DNA from: Mauremys mutica | Lineage: Eukaryota > Chordata > Testudines > Geoemydidae | Assembly (NCBI RefSeq): GCF_020497125.1 | Contig: NC_059094.1 | Coordinates: 5,125,733-5,189,732, forward strand | Reading direction: 5' to 3' | DNA: 64,000 nt | Shown: positions 52,726-63,690 of the stretch, piece by piece | Layout: every line of letters starts with the position of its first letter | How positions within the stretch are numbered: the first letter of the stretch is position 1 | Notes under the pieces: model-generated | Database searches by the model: none | Told to the model about the DNA's origin: nothing | The model's input: only the letters and a program-made list of their open reading frames with translations | Translations under genes and position numbers: made by a program

Positions 52726-55039
52726 GGTACTGCCTGACCCTGCTGGATACACACGGAGCCAAAAGGCAGCCACTTCAGGGAAGAAGCACAGCAGCTCTTT
52801 ATGGGTTGCTTAAATACCCCTGGGAGGACTTTGTTCAGGACACCAGTCAACACCCCACCTCTTGCCAGATAATCTTTAACGATGTCAAACAGTCAGGCCC
52901 TTGTTTTCCACCTCCCCCAGACCAGGGTACTGCAATGTCCCCTGCAGTGAGGAGAGGCAGGGCATGGCTGGAATGAGTAGAAAGGGGATTGGAGCTAGCT
53001 GAAAACTTTCCGTTACAACTGTTTTGGATACAAAATTGGGTTTTCAACTAAAATTTTCCAAGAAAAGTGTCGGCTTTCAGTGGAAAATGTCGAGTTTTTG
53101 TCCAAAACTTTATAGTCAAAAATTAAAAAACAATTCACTTTTCAGATTTTCGATGAAAACGTAAGAGGTTCCATGAAAAGAAAAGCCCCTTTTCCAGCCA
53201 GCTGCAGAGGGGATTTCTCACCAGGCAGCTGGAGCCAGAGAGATGCTGTAGTTCCTTCTGGCTCCCAGACCATCGAACACTCAGAGCAGTACGTGCTGTC
53301 TACTACTTGCTGACATCAGGTTGTAGCTCAGGGTCAGTTACCAACTCACCATCACCCCTGCTGGCACATGGGGATGCACCTGGGAAGTCTGCCCTCCCAG
53401 GAGAACAAGGCTCCAGCCGGGGAGCGGTTAAGGATCAGTGCACAGGCTGACACAGCTGTAGGCAGAGCTAATGGCTTTAGTCTCACCTGTCAGTGCTGGT
53501 GTTCGGTCATCTCCTGGCAGCCGGGTGATGGCACCTCCTCTCAGTGATCTCTCCCAGTGCTGTCCTGCAGCCAGGGGAGCTGAAACAGCAGGGTTCCAGC
53601 AGGGGCTCTCAGAGCAGCCCAGTGCAGTATCCTACCTCAAAGATTGCTGGCCAAGTGTGCACTGCTGTGTGAAGGGCAGGGGTGGAATTCCTTCCTGACC
53701 CCGCTGAGGATCTGCTGCAGCCCTGTAGCCTGGCATTCAGCTACATGTCGCCATGGCCTCACCTTGGCACATACTCCCTGGAGCCTCTTTGTACCTGGCT
53801 GCCAGTTCTGGGCCCCTGTCCCTCATGCAGCCCCAAGTCCTGCGGTGCAGGCAGTGCCAGCCCATTCATTCGATGCAGGTAGCTGGGGGGTGGGGGGGTG
53901 ACCAATCCCACTGGGGCCTTCATAACCTTCAATCCCTCATTCAAAGCCCCTCAAAGCCAACTCCAGTCCCTCCAGTTTCCTGTAGGCTTTCGCGCTACAT
54001 ACCAAAGGCCTAGTTCCCTTCTCCCACCAGGGAAACCATCAACACCACTGGAGCTGCTCCTGCTTCACACAGGGCTCAGAGGGGAGACTGAGGCCAAGCC
54101 ACCTCTCTCATCAGCACCTATCTCGGGATCCTGTGACTCAGCTCTGGGCCCCAGTCTGCTCTCCCTTGCACTGGCCTCACCCCAGCACGACACCAGTGAC
54201 CTCTGTGGAGTTTCTCCTGGTTGACCCTGGTGCCAGGGGACCAGAAGCAGCCCCTGCACCTTTCAGGGGAAGGTGTTAAGTTTTGGACTCAGACTAGGCT
54301 GGTTACTCCCCCTGTTAATTGTCCCTCTTCCAATTCTCCCTGGCCACTTCCTCCCCTGGGGGAATCACATCCAGCTTCCACCCACGCGCAGCCCCTCCTG
54401 CCCCATCCAGCAGGGCAGCTACATCCCCCGGGGCTTCCTGCCGCTCCTCTGGCTGCACTGGAGCTCAGGAGAGTGGGCCGTGCAGGGGGGGAGCGCGAGA
54501 GCTTTGCCAGCACAGACAGCGGGGTGGCTTCCAGGGAGAGGCTGGAAGCTGGAGGAGAGGGAGGGGCCTTGGCCATGAGGGAGCGAGGGGGGAGTCTGCC
54601 TGGGAAACGGAGCAGAGAGGGAGCTACTAGCAGGGAGGCAGCAGGGTCTCCAGGGATGGGAGAGACCCGCTGGGTGACCTTGCCCAAACCAGCGCCCCTC
54701 TCCGCCCCCCGCCCCAGGGTGGAGTTCCAAACAACGAGGTGGGGGAACGACTCGAAACCAAGCTGCATAGCCCGAGTGAGAAGTGAGTGACCTCGCGCCG
54801 CTGCCCCACACTACTGCCCCCTGGTTAGGCTTCGTCTTCGCTGGCACAGACCTGGTGTTTTACAGGCGATAGCTAGCCCACGACAGCCGGCTCGCTGCCA
54901 AGCCCTAGTGCAGATGAGGCATCTGTAGCATTTACCACGAGGTAGCTAGGTGAGGTCAACAATCTCCCCTCCCCTCCCTTCCCCCAAGTCATGGCACTAA
55001 CATGCCATTTGCTGCCGTTGCACTGTTCACCCTGCTGGT
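52726..55039. other. Unannotated sequence with one AT-rich repeat copy (53,000-53,190)
   Basis: Outside the AT-rich repeat no feature is supported. Frames around 54,221-54,850 look long on both strands but are Ser/Pro/Arg-rich, overlap one another, and have no domain or splice logic. Confidence 0.4.
53000..53190. repeat. AT-rich interspersed repeat (TTTTC/GAAAA-rich family), copy 5
   Basis: GAAAACTTTCCGTTACAACT, GTTTTCAACTAAAATTTTCC, TTCAGTGGAAAATGTCGAGT and TTTTCGATGAAAACGTAAG show the same pattern of short TTTTC and GAAAA words as the other copies. No termini are defined. Confidence 0.6.
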
Positions 55040-55195
55040 GTGCTCTACCCCATGCCTGCCCTGCGCCTGGCAGCTCTGTTAGACCCTGTTAAGGGACTGG
55101 CAGCTACTTGCTTTGTCCAGCACCTAGCACAGTGGGGCCCCAGTCCTGGCAGGCCCTTAGGCACTGCCAAAATAAACCTCATAATCCCCCTGCCC
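55040..55195 (+). repeat. MIR-like SINE 3' part
   Basis: CCAGCACCTAGCACAGTGGG followed by GCCCCAGTCCTGGCAGGCCC and AGGCACTGCCAAAATAAACC is the tail of the reptilian MIR-type SINE. The 5' part is not recognisable. Confidence 0.65.
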
Positions 55196-55235
55196 ACGGG
55201 TGACCTTGCCTAGTTCCCCTTGCAGTACAGCTCAA

Positions 55236-55582
55236 AGCCCCGTCTCCACTAGGATTTTATAGTGGGGTCACATAGGGGTGTTAATGGTCAACGAAGACAT
55301 AGCCTAAGGCTCCACTACGGACCTCACAGCAGCGCCTCTCAGCAGCGCCGCTGTAAGGTCTCCCACGTAGCTGCTCTGTGCCAGTGGGGAGAGCTCTCCT
55401 GCCGGCACAATTAAACCACCGCCATGAGCGGTGGTAGGAGAGCGTCTCCTGCCGACTTAGCACTGTCCACACTAGCACTTTTGCTGGTGAAACTTATGTT
55501 AGTCGGGGGGAGGGTGTTTTTTCACACCCCTGAGTGACAAAACTTTTACAGGCAAAAGTGGCAGTGGAGACAAAGTCTTAGA
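55236..55582. mobile_element. MITE, GTCTCCACT-terminated, copy A
   Basis: The left end AAGCCCCGTCTCCACTAGG is the inverted partner of the right end CAGTGGAGACAAAGTCTTA. Inner arms AGCTCTCCTGCCGGCACAAT and GAGCGTCTCCTGCCGACTTA flank a small palindrome around CCACCGCCATGAGCGGTGG (55,417-55,435). It has no coding capacity. The word TTTTTTCACACCCCTGAGTG is shared, inverted, with the next element. Confidence 0.75.
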
Positions 55583-55610
55583 CTCTAACCTTGTCATGGC
55601 CGGGTTCTCT

Positions 55611-55868
55611 CTAAGGGCACGGCTAGACTCCCACTTATGTCAGCAAAATGTACATCACTCCGGGGTGTGAAAAAACACACCCCGAGTGACATAAGTTTTG
55701 CCACCATAAGCGGTCGTGTGCACAGTGAGCTTCTCCCGCCGACACAGCTACTGCCGCCTGTTGGGGGTGGTTTAATTACGTCAGCAGGATAGCTCTTCCC
55801 GCCGGCACAGAGCGGTTACCCAGGAGTCCTTGCAGCAGTGCAGCTCTACTAGCCACAGCCTCAGCCTG
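55611..55868. mobile_element. MITE of the same family, copy B
   Basis: It begins TAAGGGCACGGCTAGACTCC and contains GGGGTGTGAAAAAACACACC, CCGAGTGACATAAGTTTTGC and TTCTCCCGCCGACACAGCTA. It ends near CTACTAGCCACAGCC. Its sequence relates to the element just upstream but with arms rearranged, so the two adjacent copies arose from separate insertions or a local event. Confidence 0.65.
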
Positions 55869-56875
55869 TCTGCGCAGCACCTAGCACACTGGATACAAAC
55901 AATCCGGAGGAGGAATGGCTCCTGCCTAGGTACTGTGCGGAAAGGGAGACCTTGCAAACACCCCGGGCAGAGAAAATCGCTAAAGGAGCAGTGACCTGGG
56001 CTCCACGAGGCTGCAGTGGGAACCAGTGACACCTGCAAGTGGGTGAGTGAACCCAGCGCGCTGCTGCTCTAGGCACCTTCTCGCTGCTATTCACCTGGCT
56101 CTCAGCAGCGCCGGGCAGCAAAGCAGACGTTGTCTCCTCTGGGCCAGCCACCTCTGGGTCAGCTGGAAGGATGGTCTAGTGCAGAGGGGACGAGACTGAA
56201 ACCTGGATTCAACTGTCCTGTGTGACTTTGGGCAAGTCACAGATCTACCCTCTGCTGCAGCTTCCCCCCTGAAACCCAGGGATGAGACTTCCCTGCCTTG
56301 CAAGGGGCGCGGGCACAATCCAGTTGTGATTGTGAGGCTCCCAGACACTAGGCCCTGGGCAGACAGCCATGACCAGACCCCAGAGAAATCCAGTGGTGGC
56401 AGGGCCGGGCTGGTGGCAGACTGTGTCAGAAAATACTCTCCACCCTTCGGAGTTGGTGATTTGACATCAGGTCGTACAATGCACCCGGGCTTGTTTTGAG
56501 AACTTCCACCTGCACTTCTGGGACTTGTCTGAAATGTGCCCTCAGCCCTACCCCCAGCGATAGCCCCCTACCCAAGCAGGAGGGCTGCAGGGAGTGCAGG
56601 ACTGACTCACGCAGGGGGCCTGGCCTAGGGATCATTCAATCAGGGGGCCTGGAGCCAACAGTTAATTATGCCATCTGGAAATTAGGCATAAAAACCTCTG
56701 ATTGAATGGCGAGGCCTCTGCTATAATTTGGCAGATGACATGTTCTCACCGTCGGAAGGAAGATGAAAGCTTTTAGAGCTGGTGAGCACTAGCAAATTCT
56801 GCGAAAATCCCTCTTTTGTCAGGAGTGGTAGAGACACCGGCAGATGAAAAACAAGATGATAAAATTAGTCCATAT
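55869..56875. other. Unannotated sequence with a MIR-like piece (56,195-56,290)
   Basis: CCTGTGTGACTTTGGGCAAG TCACAG near 56,217 is a MIR core remnant. No exon or other repeat can be supported. Confidence 0.45.
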
Positions 56876-56883
56876 GCAAGCGA

Positions 56884-56914
<31 letters not shown>
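56876..56914. repeat. GA microsatellite
   Basis: About 17 GA units with two interruptions form a simple repeat. Confidence 0.88.
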
Positions 56915-57592
56915 GATATTTCTCAGAGAACGCCTGGCAGAGAAAGTACCTAATATTTGTGACTTATTGGCCAGAGGGAAGTGTGTGTGCGAGAGAGAAT
57001 ATGAACCACTCCATTCCCATTGCATCCTTAGCATCCAGGTCTCATTCTCATCTGTGCTGGAGCCACAAAGACTCCATAATCGGTTCGAAATTAAACCAAA
57101 CAAGGGAGCCTATCCTGGGCATGCGCACCCCCACCCCCCACCGCTCTGGGTCCCTGCAGTTCCCAGGACTGCGAGACACCGCGGAGCGTTCTGCAGCCTG
57201 CCCAACTCTTCGGCAGGCTCTCCGAGCCTCGGGCTCCCACACACGCTCCTGGAGGAGCAGTGCGAAGTGGCCAGTGTTCCCCACGTGAGAACTGTTGTGT
57301 CAGCGGAGCCCAGCCAGGTCTGTAGAATCAAATTCGACCCAGCCTTTCTCTTACGGTGCTGAATGTTCTAGTCTGATCATTGGGCTCCAGGTTCCAGCCA
57401 AGGCCTCCCGCTGGCCCAGCCTGCGATGGCTGGGGGTGCTGGACACTGTCATTGCGTGCTCCTTACGAGCCAGATGTCAAGTGAGGCCATGATGTCTGCC
57501 TCCGCCTGCAGGCCCCCCGATTGCTGCAGGTTGCCACAGTTATCTCAATGGGGTGTTGACTCACAGGCCTCATGGGGACCGTTGAAATGCCC
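56915..57592. other. Unannotated sequence
   Basis: No supportable feature is seen. The AT-richer part near 56,690-56,800 is unique. Confidence 0.4.
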
Positions 57593-58604
57593 TGTCCTAG
57601 GGTCTCACCCCCACTTTGAGCTTTTGGGTTCAAAGATGGGGACCCGCATGTATTCTCCCCCCACCCTAACCCTTAGGGTAGGTTTCCTTTTCGCTGCCAC
57701 CATGTCCTAGGTCTCACCCCCACTTGGAGCTGTTGGGTTCCAATGTGGGGACCTGACTTGGTTTCCCTCTAAACTAAAATCCTAGTTTAGATCTAGTAAG
57801 CTGCCACCACTCAATCAGGAAATGTGGATTGAGACACAGTCCTTCCCCAAAATCCTGGGGGATTCCAAGAGCCCCAAATCCATGGAGTTCTTACACCCAG
57901 GAGAAAAACCATTCCCCCTGCTTCCTCCCCCCTCCCTTTTCCTAGGAGAGATACCGGGATCTAACTACAGAGGGATACCTCCCCCTTCTCTTTCCCTGAG
58001 AATCCACCCAAGGAAGACCAAACAAGTCCTTAATAGAAAAGAATTTATTAAAGAATAAAAAGAAAGTAACTTGTCTCTGTAATTCAAGATAGAACAATAC
58101 AGGGTCTAAGCTTATCAATCTCTGGAGAGAATTCCCCCTCCCCCTTTCTCAGTAAAAGCAATATCAGCAAACAGGAATAAAGCATTTCCTTTAGCAAACC
58201 CACAATTGCAAATATAGAAATCAAATCATAAGACTAATTCGCCTTTCTAATTAATACTCACTATTAATTAGTAGAAACTACTCCAGGAGAACTTGGAGAC
58301 ATGACTGGTCTCTTTTAGATCCAAAAACAGAACCCTGAGCAAAACAGGGAACACAGACAAAGGCTTATGACATGCCCATATTGCCAATGGTTTCGTTGCT
58401 GGGCAAAGTGTGTTGAGAAGGAAAAGGATGATCAGATTGTGGAGATCTGGACGATCTCCGGGGAGTGACATCTTGTTCTGGAATCATGACGGGGCGGGGC
58501 TGTGCTTGGGGGAGAAGCTATGCTGACCCATCCTTTTTATACCCTAGTGTTCCTGGTGTCGTCCTAAGGGCAGAGCCACAGCCTGTTACCCTCCCTTCAG
58601 AACA
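57593..58604 (-). mobile_element. LTR of an LTR retrotransposon or endogenous retrovirus, with duplicated 3' end
   Basis: Antisense to the plus strand: it would start TGTTCTGAAGGG (58,604 down), carry a TATA box (complement at 58,533-58,542) and an AATAAA signal (complement at 58,044-58,049), and end with GTGAGACC.TAGGACA. That end occurs twice on the plus strand, as TGTCCTAGGGTCTCACCCCC (57,593) and TGTCCTAGGTCTCACCCCC (57,703), a tandem of about 110 bp. The TG...CA ends, promoter and poly(A) order support an LTR of about 900 bp. Flanks CACCA and GACCA agree at 4 of 5 positions. No internal region is seen. Confidence 0.65.
58533..58542 (-). promoter_or_regulatory. TATA box of the minus-strand LTR
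   Basis: The plus strand reads CTTTTTATAC, so the complement gives a TATAAAAAG box directed leftwards. About 490 bases downstream the same strand has AATAAA. The spacing fits a U3-R unit. Confidence 0.45.
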
Positions 58605-59029
58605 GACCACTTCTTGTAGGGGTGTGGGGGGAAGAAAAGACCCCACCTGCCCTCTGGGAACCCCTCTGCCTTCCCAGCTTGCTCCATCGGCCCTGTGGGA
58701 GCGAAGAAGGGGACCCCGTGCTGCTGGACTGAATGCTTATCCCTCATCCCCCAAACGAAATCACTTCCCAGCCAGACCCTCTGCTGGCGTCAGTGGGTGA
58801 GTCCCATGGGACTGGGCCCATTAACACCAGCTGAGAATCTGCCTCCCTCCCCACCACGGGGGCGAGAGGACTTCCCGTTCCCCTCACGACACAGCCCAAG
58901 CTCTAGTAACATCAGGAGACTCCCTTGTGCTGTGCGACACCCACCAGGAGTGAGTCAACGAGAACATTAATAACAAACAGCACCATCGAGTCACTTCCTC
59001 CTCTGCCTGCCTCAAGCCGCCCTGCCTAG
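58605..59029. other. Unannotated sequence
   Basis: I see no supportable feature in this stretch. Confidence 0.4.
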
Positions 59030-59240
59030 GAGGCAGCGTGGTCTAGTGAGAAGCCACAGGAGGCATTAGGAGACCTGGGCTCTATTCCTGCTCCTCTCTG
59101 ACCTGCTGGGTGACCTTGGGCAAGACCCCTCCTGTGCCGGTGCCTCAGTTTCCCCAGCTTTAAAACAGGGACAGCGATACTTGCCCGCCTGTGCCAAGCA
59201 CCCTGGGAGCTGTGGATGATTATTGCCCTGTGGCACAGAC
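59030..59240 (+). repeat. MIR/CORE-like SINE, near full length
   Basis: The head AGGAGGCAGCGTGGTCTAGT (A box) is followed by the body GGGTGACCTTGGGCAAGACC, then TGCCTCAGTTTCCCCAGCTT and the 3' part near AAGCACCCTGGGAGCTGTGG. It is the clearest sense-oriented SINE in the window. It is diverged and not expected to be transcribed. Confidence 0.82.
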
Positions 59241-60569
59241 TGGAAGCTCTTTGAGGGAGGGGCTGCCTGCATTCTGTGTTGGTACTTCACCGATAACCAC
59301 AGTGTGGCAGAGAACAGGGGAGGGTTGGGCTAGCAATGTGACAGTGGCAAAAGCAAAGGTTCCTGCAGCCGTCCCGCTGCTGACCAGGTGCCTTGCAAAG
59401 AGCCGAGCAGTATTGCTTTTTGCATGGAAATACAGGTGGTGGAATCAAATAATAAATAACCCACCTGTGCACAGCCAGCACTGTCCAACCTGCCCGAGAA
59501 GCACTCTGTGCTTCCCAGCTGAAAGCAGGAGGGAGGGGAGCTCTAACTCCTGGAACCTACCAAAAAAATCAAATAAAATCAAATCAAACTCTGCCCAGAA
59601 ATGGCTTTTACTGGGGAGAATAATTAGCTATCTAATTCTTATTTCTCCTGCTCAGCTAATTGTCTGTAGACAATTTGATTGTAACAGTGTCCAGTGATGC
59701 AGAATAACCATTTTATTTCTGCTAGACATTGCCTCTGCAATTAGCACTATTGATTGCATCTTTCTGTTCTCTCACCTGCTGGCTCTTGGGGGGTGAGGGG
59801 GATCAGAGGTGCTGCTCTCACCTGGTTCATCTCCTCCCATGCTAACGAAGTTGTACCCTTGCCATTGCAGCTCTGCTGCGTGTCCTGGCAGGTCCCCACC
59901 AGGCAAGGGACACTCAGTGGAAAACTGTCTGTCACTTAATGCTGCTCACGGGTGTGATCACCCCACTCAGCCACACTGAGCTGCCCCTGAGAAACTGCCT
60001 GAACGCCGCTGGCACCGGGGAGAAATGCAGACAGGCATCCTGCAATGGGTGGCTCTGCAGACCCCAAAGGCACGGCTGCAGAGGAGCCTGCTCAGAAATC
60101 AAAGGCCTCCAGCTCTCCCTCTCCCTCCTTCGCCCGCTCCTGCCCTTGGCATGGTTTGCACAGGCAGATGCATCAGGACAAGAAAGTTCTGCTGCTCACG
60201 AAGAACCTAGGCTGTTCCTGAGAGTTGGTGTCACTGGCTCGTTAAGTGCTTGTTGGTCCCAGACCAGCCTCGTGCATTACCGGGGATAACAGGAGGGACT
60301 GTTAGCTCTCCGTAAGGACTGCAGTGCCAGGGAAGGAACCGGACATGTTTGATATCCAGCAGGGGAAGGTGGGGCCACAAAAGGCCCCTCCCACCAAAAC
60401 CAGATAACCCATCCCCTCAGGAGAGGGGCGGAGCCACAATGGGTCTGGGGTCAAAGTCCAATGGGACAAAGGAAAGCAAATGTCTAGGGCAGGGAGGCGG
60501 GGCCAGCGGGGCACTGAATTGCCACTCTGCATGGCAATGGCTGGGCTGGTCACTGGGCCAGGGAAAGAG
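59241..60569. other. Unannotated stretch with AT-rich candidate conserved element (59,530-59,760)
   Basis: AAAAAAATCAAATAAAATCA, GAATAATTAGCTATCTAATT, CAGCTAATTGTCTGTAGACA and CTGCAATTAGCACTATTGAT give a run of homeodomain-like cores in unique sequence without transposon ends. A regulatory role is possible but unproven. The rest shows no feature. Confidence 0.28.
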
Positions 60570-60815
60570 AGTACGCGGCTCTGTGGCCGGGTGGTCAGGG
60601 CACCCGGGGAGACTCAAGTTCCCACTACGATGGCTAAATATTAACCAGAGCAGAACAGCTTCACCAGGAGAGATTTCCCCCAAATATCCTAGAGCTCCTC
60701 CTGCAACTTGGGAGACCCAAGCTCTGCTGGCTTTGCCCACCTGGGGCAGGCGGGACTGACCCTGGGTCTCTGACATTCCCCTTGGGTGCTCGAATCACTG
60801 GATCACAGGCTGCAG
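60570..60815 (+). repeat. tRNA-derived SINE-like repeat with inverted 3' arm
   Basis: GTGGCCGGGTGGTCAGGGCA is a tRNA-like A-box phrase. The body ends in GGTGCTCGAATCACTGGATC ACAGGCTGCAG. The layout of a head, an AT-rich middle and an inverted head parallels the repeat at 36,295-36,475. Confidence 0.6.
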
Positions 60816-60819
60816 TTGT

Positions 60820-60985
60820 CCAGCCTTGAAAAAATTCATTTTGTCACCTTCTGTTTGACCCAAAATGGATGTTTTTTTCAATTCACCAAACTATTTTGCA
60901 CTTTTTGGATCCAGTTTGTCTCAATTAATTAATTAATTAATTTTTAAATATATTTTTCAGAACTGCCAGAAAATTGAAAAATCCA
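60820..60985. repeat. AT-rich interspersed repeat, copy 6, with AATT microsatellite
   Basis: GAAAAAATTCATTTTGTCAC, CCAAAATGGATGTTTTTTTC and TTTTTCAGAACTGCCAGAAA carry the family texture. A run of five AATT units lies at 60,923-60,943. Confidence 0.6.
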
Positions 60986-61939
60986 CTGTTCACGTTTGTC
61001 TCAGCGGGGGCAGCATTCCCCCCTCCCCTCCGTGCTCTGGAACAGAGACCAGGGAGTGCGGAGGAGAATTTTCCCCTGGAAGAAGCTTGTCTTATGCAAT
61101 ACATTGAATCACTACCTGAAAAGTTAAATATTCTGGACTAAGGAAGGTTTTGGCTCCAAGGTCCAGATGGCTCCAGTAGCAAAGAGCGTTCCAGAGCAAT
61201 AGGAAATTGGTGTAAATAGCAGATTGTGCAATTAATTTCACCCACACCAGATTTCTATCCATACAGAAACTCAGCAGTTGTAACCAGAGCGCTCTCTCCA
61301 GTCCTGCAAGCTGTATCTACCGGGAGTTTGATTTATCCACTGGAATCTCCAAATGAAAAGCTGCCCCTCAGCTCCTGCTCCTGGTATGCTCTGCTCTGGG
61401 GACAACAGTGCTTCATCCACCACTCTGAAGCATGGTTTTGAGCCAGCTTAACTTTAAAAACCAATAAGGGGATGAAGATGTCATTCTTCAGGTCTTGTAT
61501 AGAGACACCCGCCATGGATTCAAAGCAATAATCGGCCAGAGTGGGATTTCCCAATGCAAGAGATGAGCTGCAGTCGGGCCTGACATTTGGGAGGATAGTT
61601 ATACATGACAACCCACCCCTCATCCTGCAAGGATTGCATCTAAGCCCTTTGGCACCAAAGGCACAGGTCTCTGCCACTAGCACTAGTAGGCTCTTATCTT
61701 CTACATGGCACTGGGAGCAGGGCAAGCCCCAAAGCGAGTGGATGCATATCCTGGGCATGAAGTCCAAAGGAGTTCAGCTCTTTAAGGGAAAACGTTCCCT
61801 GCACAGAGAAGGGAGACAGCTTCTCTGCAAGTGCATGGGCTTCTCTTTGTTTTATAAACAATCAGCCCTCTCACCCGCTGCCCACGGTGTGCAGCGTGGA
61901 TAGCAAATCCCCAAAGGCCAGGACCTGTGCTCATTGCAG
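60986..61939. other. Unannotated sequence
   Basis: No supportable feature is seen up to the element beginning near 61,940. Confidence 0.4.
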
Positions 61940-62726
61940 CTAGGGTTGCCAGGTGTCGTTTTCAACTGGAAAGTCAGGTCGAAAAGGGAATCTGCCAGTG
62001 TCCAGTCAGATCTACTGACCGGACACCAAAAGGCCAGTTACCGCGGGCAGCGGGAGGGGAGAAGTGGTAGCCTGTCACCCGGCCCTGAAGCGCCGGCTAC
62101 CGCAGCAGCATGCACAAGGGCAGGCTGCAGGGGCGGCCCTTTCGACAAGCACGGTTTGCAGGGCTGCAGAGGGGACTGAGTGAAGGGGCCCATGGCGAGC
62201 GGGGTAAGGGGCTCCCCGAGGGTATGGAACATGCCCCAGGAGGGAAGGAACACGAGCTGCCCTGCTAGCCGGCGCTCTCCCTGACGGGGCTCTCAGGTAG
62301 CTCTCGGGCAGGGAGGGCTTGAGCAGGCGAGGAAAGGTGCAGCCGGGCAGGAAGCGCAGAGGGAGGCGGGAGGCTGCTGCGCAGGAGGGCCGCGTCCTAG
62401 TTCGCCAGCAGGGCTGTCTGGTTGCTCTCGTGCGGCCGCAGCGCTCTTCTGGCCTGCACTGCCAGGCAGCCTGCTGCAGCTGGGGTTTGCAAGTCCCTTG
62501 GGGGTGCTCACACTGGAGTTGAGGGGGGACAGAGAGCGATGGGGGGGTGGAGAGGAGTGAGTGAGTGGTGGGGGCAGGGCCGTGAGGGAAGAGGTGGGGC
62601 AGGGGCAGGGATTCACTGGAAGAGGTGGGACAGAGGCAGAGCTGGGGCAGGGCCTGGGGGGAAGAGGTGGGGCCTGGGGCGGGCGGGGCAGTCCAGTTTT
62701 CAGACATTAGAAGGTTGACCATGCTA
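61940..62726 (-). mobile_element. Inverted-terminus element, second copy of the 13,164-15,092 family
   Basis: It starts GCTAGGGTTGCCAGGTGTC and ends CATTAGAAGGTTGACCATGC, inverted relative to the copy at 13 kb. Its right end, reverse complemented (GGTCAACCTTCTAATG), matches GGGTTGCCAGCTTTCTAAT at 13,166. A 6-bp ATTGCA repeat lies at 61,934-61,939 and 62,727-62,732. The middle is GC-rich and much shorter, and the 64-bp minisatellite is reduced to GGTGGGGCAGGGGCAGGG-type text. No coding capacity is seen. Confidence 0.65.
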
Positions 62727-62732
62727 ATTGCA

Positions 62733-63020
62733 TCCTTCACAGCCGCTTCCACCGAAGCAGCCAGGCCTGGCTGAGGGAGCCAGGTGGTGACAGCGAGGCC
62801 AGGAACCGCTCACCAGAACTTGGAGGTGCTTACAGGGAATTAGCATTCAGATCTATAAAACACTTGGTACCAATTATTATAATGCACTGATTATGGGAAC
62901 TCAATAGTACTGCTGGTGGCTAATGGGAGTAATTACCCAGCTATGACTGCAGTGGCAATATTAATAACTCTGGGCCATTACTATTTGTGAGTGATGACAC
63001 TGTACATAATCCCTGATCAT
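62733..63020. other. Unannotated, partly AT-rich unique sequence
   Basis: ACCAATTATTATAATGCACT, CTAATGGGAGTAATTACCCA and GCAATATTAATAACTCTGG form an AT-rich unique patch that could be conserved. There are no transposon hallmarks. Confidence 0.25.
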
Positions 63021-63048
63021 CTCTCTCTCTCTCTCACATACACACACA
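63021..63048. repeat. CT/CA compound microsatellite
   Basis: A short CT run passes into CATACACACACAC, forming a simple repeat. Confidence 0.85.
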
Positions 63049-63189
63049 CTTCACAGCCTTTTCTGAATATCGCTGTGCTGTGAAAAGGGCAGAAGCAGGC
63101 TCTGCGCACACCCTAACATGATACCCCCCCTTCCCATGCCCCTCCGCACAGAGGGACCAGCTTGGCGGGAGCTCACACTCCAGGGTAGG

Positions 63190-63690
63190 GATGCTTGAAA
63201 ATTTTCCACCAAAACTGGATTTTTCAGCAGAACATTGTAGGGTTTCGTCTAAATAATGTTTTTCATAAAAGGTGCTCACTTTCCGCAGGGTTTATGGGCT
63301 TTTTGTCAAAAACAGAACATCCGAAAACTCAAAGTACGTAGATTATGAAATGCTGCTGCAGTGCATTGTGGAAGTTGTAGTTCAGGTGCTTCTTGCTCCC
63401 AGTCCCTTCCATGGGCCAGGCTCCCTGGCCAGACATCCTCTCCCACAAGGCACTGCGGCCTGGTGACTGCCATGATGCACCCGCCTTCTCTCACCAAGAG
63501 GGGAGACCATGGTGCACCATGGGAGATACAGTCTGACCAGGGAGCCAGGCGAATGGGAGTGTGAGGCACCCAAACTATAACTTCCATGAGGCACTGTGGC
63601 AACATTTTTAAATCGGAGTATTTTAGGTTTCATCCCAAACTCAAGACTTTCAGTGGAAACCCCCTATTTTCTGACAGGCCATTCAGCACC
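63190..63690. repeat. AT-rich interspersed repeat, copy 7, split by a ZNF143-motif-bearing block
   Basis: The outer parts (GAAAATTTTCCACCAAAACT, TTTTTCAGCAGAACATTG, and ACTTTCAGTGGAAACCCCCT at the right) belong to the AT-rich family. The middle (63,350-63,600) holds repeated GCATTGTGGAAGTTGTAGTT-like phrases, at 63,362, 63,514 and 63,573 in either orientation. These resemble the ACTACAA.TCCCA..ATGC site of ZNF143. It looks like a transposon that carries or acquired these sites. Confidence 0.6.

Noticed and set aside
54221..54850. Overlapping 142-189 codon frames on both strands
   Set aside because: Frames on opposite strands of GC-rich DNA, with no domain, no codon-use signal and no splice structure.
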